A stretch of DNA of 5,144 nucleotides. Origin: Acidimicrobiia bacterium. GTDB taxonomy: Bacteria; Actinomycetota; Acidimicrobiia; UBA5794; UBA11373. The translations under genes were made by a program, and so were the position numbers. Below, piece by piece: positions 4,541 through 5,144 of this stretch (its first letter is position 1; each line of letters opens with the position of its first letter). The notes below the pieces were generated by a model that worked only from the letters and a program-made list of their open reading frames with translations, was not told where the DNA came from and did no database searches. The stretch covers positions 1-5,144 of the forward strand of contig JALOLI010000111.1 in assembly GCA_025456165.1 (NCBI GenBank), given 5' to 3'.

Positions 4541-5144
4541 TCAGAAGCTGATCGGGACGTCGTACTCCAGCAGCAGCGCATCCCAGTACGGGACGGGGTT
4601 GACGTCGCTCGAATAGCCCACCCTCGCCACCAGAGCGTTGAGCAGGGCCGGGGTCCAGACTCCGGCTCCCGCCGACACGGTCGCGCGCCTGTAGACCAGC
4701 GTCGCGACCCCCATGGTCCCCGAGTACACCACGTTCTCCGCCGCCCCGTGGAAGATGCTCGTCTTGCCGGTGTTGCCCCCCCCGGCCGAGGAGTGGTAGG
4801 CGATCACGGCGCCGACGGCATTGATGCACATCTCGGCGGTGTCGGCGAAGGTCAGTTCGATGTAGCTGGCGTTGTTCGCCGTTACCTGCTTGATGTAGTC
4901 GGCCGTGGAGTTGGCCGGGACCTCGTCCACCCGGTTCCAGGTGCTGGCGTCGATGGCGGTGCCGTCGTTTTCCTGAAACCGGGTCGGATTGGCGTGGGTG
5001 CCCATGCCGTCGGGCGCCAGGCCGAGCACCTTGCCGTTCCCGATGGGGTAGTTGGCGGCGGTGCGCGAGGCGAGGATGTCGTCGAAGTCGGCGGTGTAGG
5101 TGACGTTGGTGGCAGTGGTGCCGAAACCCATGCTGTTCACATTG
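4541..5144 (-). CDS. Phage- or surface-structural-like beta-protein, C-terminal part (5' end beyond window)
   Basis: About 200 residues are visible, open to the window edge; the GTG at 5140 is probably an internal Val because the frame continues upstream. I cannot name the gene. The pattern resembles beta-rich proteins seen in tailed-phage structural regions and environmental prophages: GNGKVLGLAPDGMGTH, STWNRVDEVPANSTADYIKQ, a middle beta region (ASYIELTFADT, AVGAVIAYHSSAGGG), then GVWTPALLNALVARVGYSS and a final LLLEYDVP strand. The order 'W-x-x-VDE-P-(7-8)-DY' followed later by 'WT-x-x-LNA-x-x-x-x-VGYSSD' is the recognisable part. It has no membrane segment or Cys-rich region; its single Cys is in AEMCINAVG. 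It uses more Asn, Thr and A/T-containing codons than the neighbouring lipoprotein, suggesting a different origin. A tail, decoration or adhesion role is inference; a secreted bacterial protein is also possible. Confidence 0.6.
   Translation of the reverse strand, partial: NVNSMGFGTTATNVTYTADFDDILASRTAANYPIGNGKVLGLAPDGMGTHANPTRFQENDGTAIDASTWNRVDEVPANSTADYIKQVTANNASYIELTFADTAEMCINAVGAVIAYHSSAGGGNTGKTSIFHGAAENVVYSGTMGVATLVYRRATVSAGAGVWTPALLNALVARVGYSSDVNPVPYWDALLLEYDVPISF

Noticed and set aside
3325..4551. Long open frame on the + strand opposite the lipoprotein gene
   Set aside because: Arg/Gly/His-rich translation without domains, caused by high GC third positions. The minus-strand frame has a lipobox, linkers and conserved motifs.

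Overview
This window looks like a fragment of a high-GC actinobacterial chromosome. Acidimicrobiia or a relative is my best guess. The reasons are the strong G/C bias at third codon positions, a TANNNT-type leaderless start, a lipoprotein with poly-threonine linkers and cell-wall-binding-repeat-like modules, and a long L25/TL5-type ribosomal protein followed directly by pth. The lineage is inferred from style only; no rRNA or marker tree is available here. Both ends cut through genes.

Layout, left to right. 1-185 (-): 5' part of peptidyl-tRNA hydrolase (pth), whose best start is a CTG overlapping the stop of the previous gene. 182-817 (-): rplY, ribosomal protein bL25 with its C-terminal domain, preceded by a near-consensus -35/-10 promoter (851-878). 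929-2098 (-): a secreted protein with a signal peptide, twelve RTX-type calcium-binding nonapeptides and two FxLYD-like beta-sandwich modules. 2099-2271: a divergent intergenic region with a notable 11-position hairpin. 2272-2592 (+): a small GYD-family protein. 2599-4407 (-): a 602-residue lipoprotein with two degenerate cell-wall-binding-repeat-like modules separated by Ser/Thr linkers, and a conserved C-terminal domain that may be enzymatic. 4541-5144 (-): the 3' part of a protein that resembles phage or surface structural beta-proteins, followed by a strong hairpin.

How they fit together: rplY and pth form a translation-linked unit (ribosome component plus recycling of stalled peptidyl-tRNA) with overlapping ends, so probably translationally coupled. 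The RTX protein and the lipoprotein both belong to the cell envelope or outside the cell, but each appears to be its own transcription unit. The GYD gene is the only + strand gene; it diverges from the RTX gene and converges with the lipoprotein gene, with only 6 nt between the two stop codons. No tRNA, rRNA, CRISPR array, transposase or integrase was seen. I do not see a convincing new multi-gene system. The most original item is the lipoprotein, followed by the CTG-started pth overlap.
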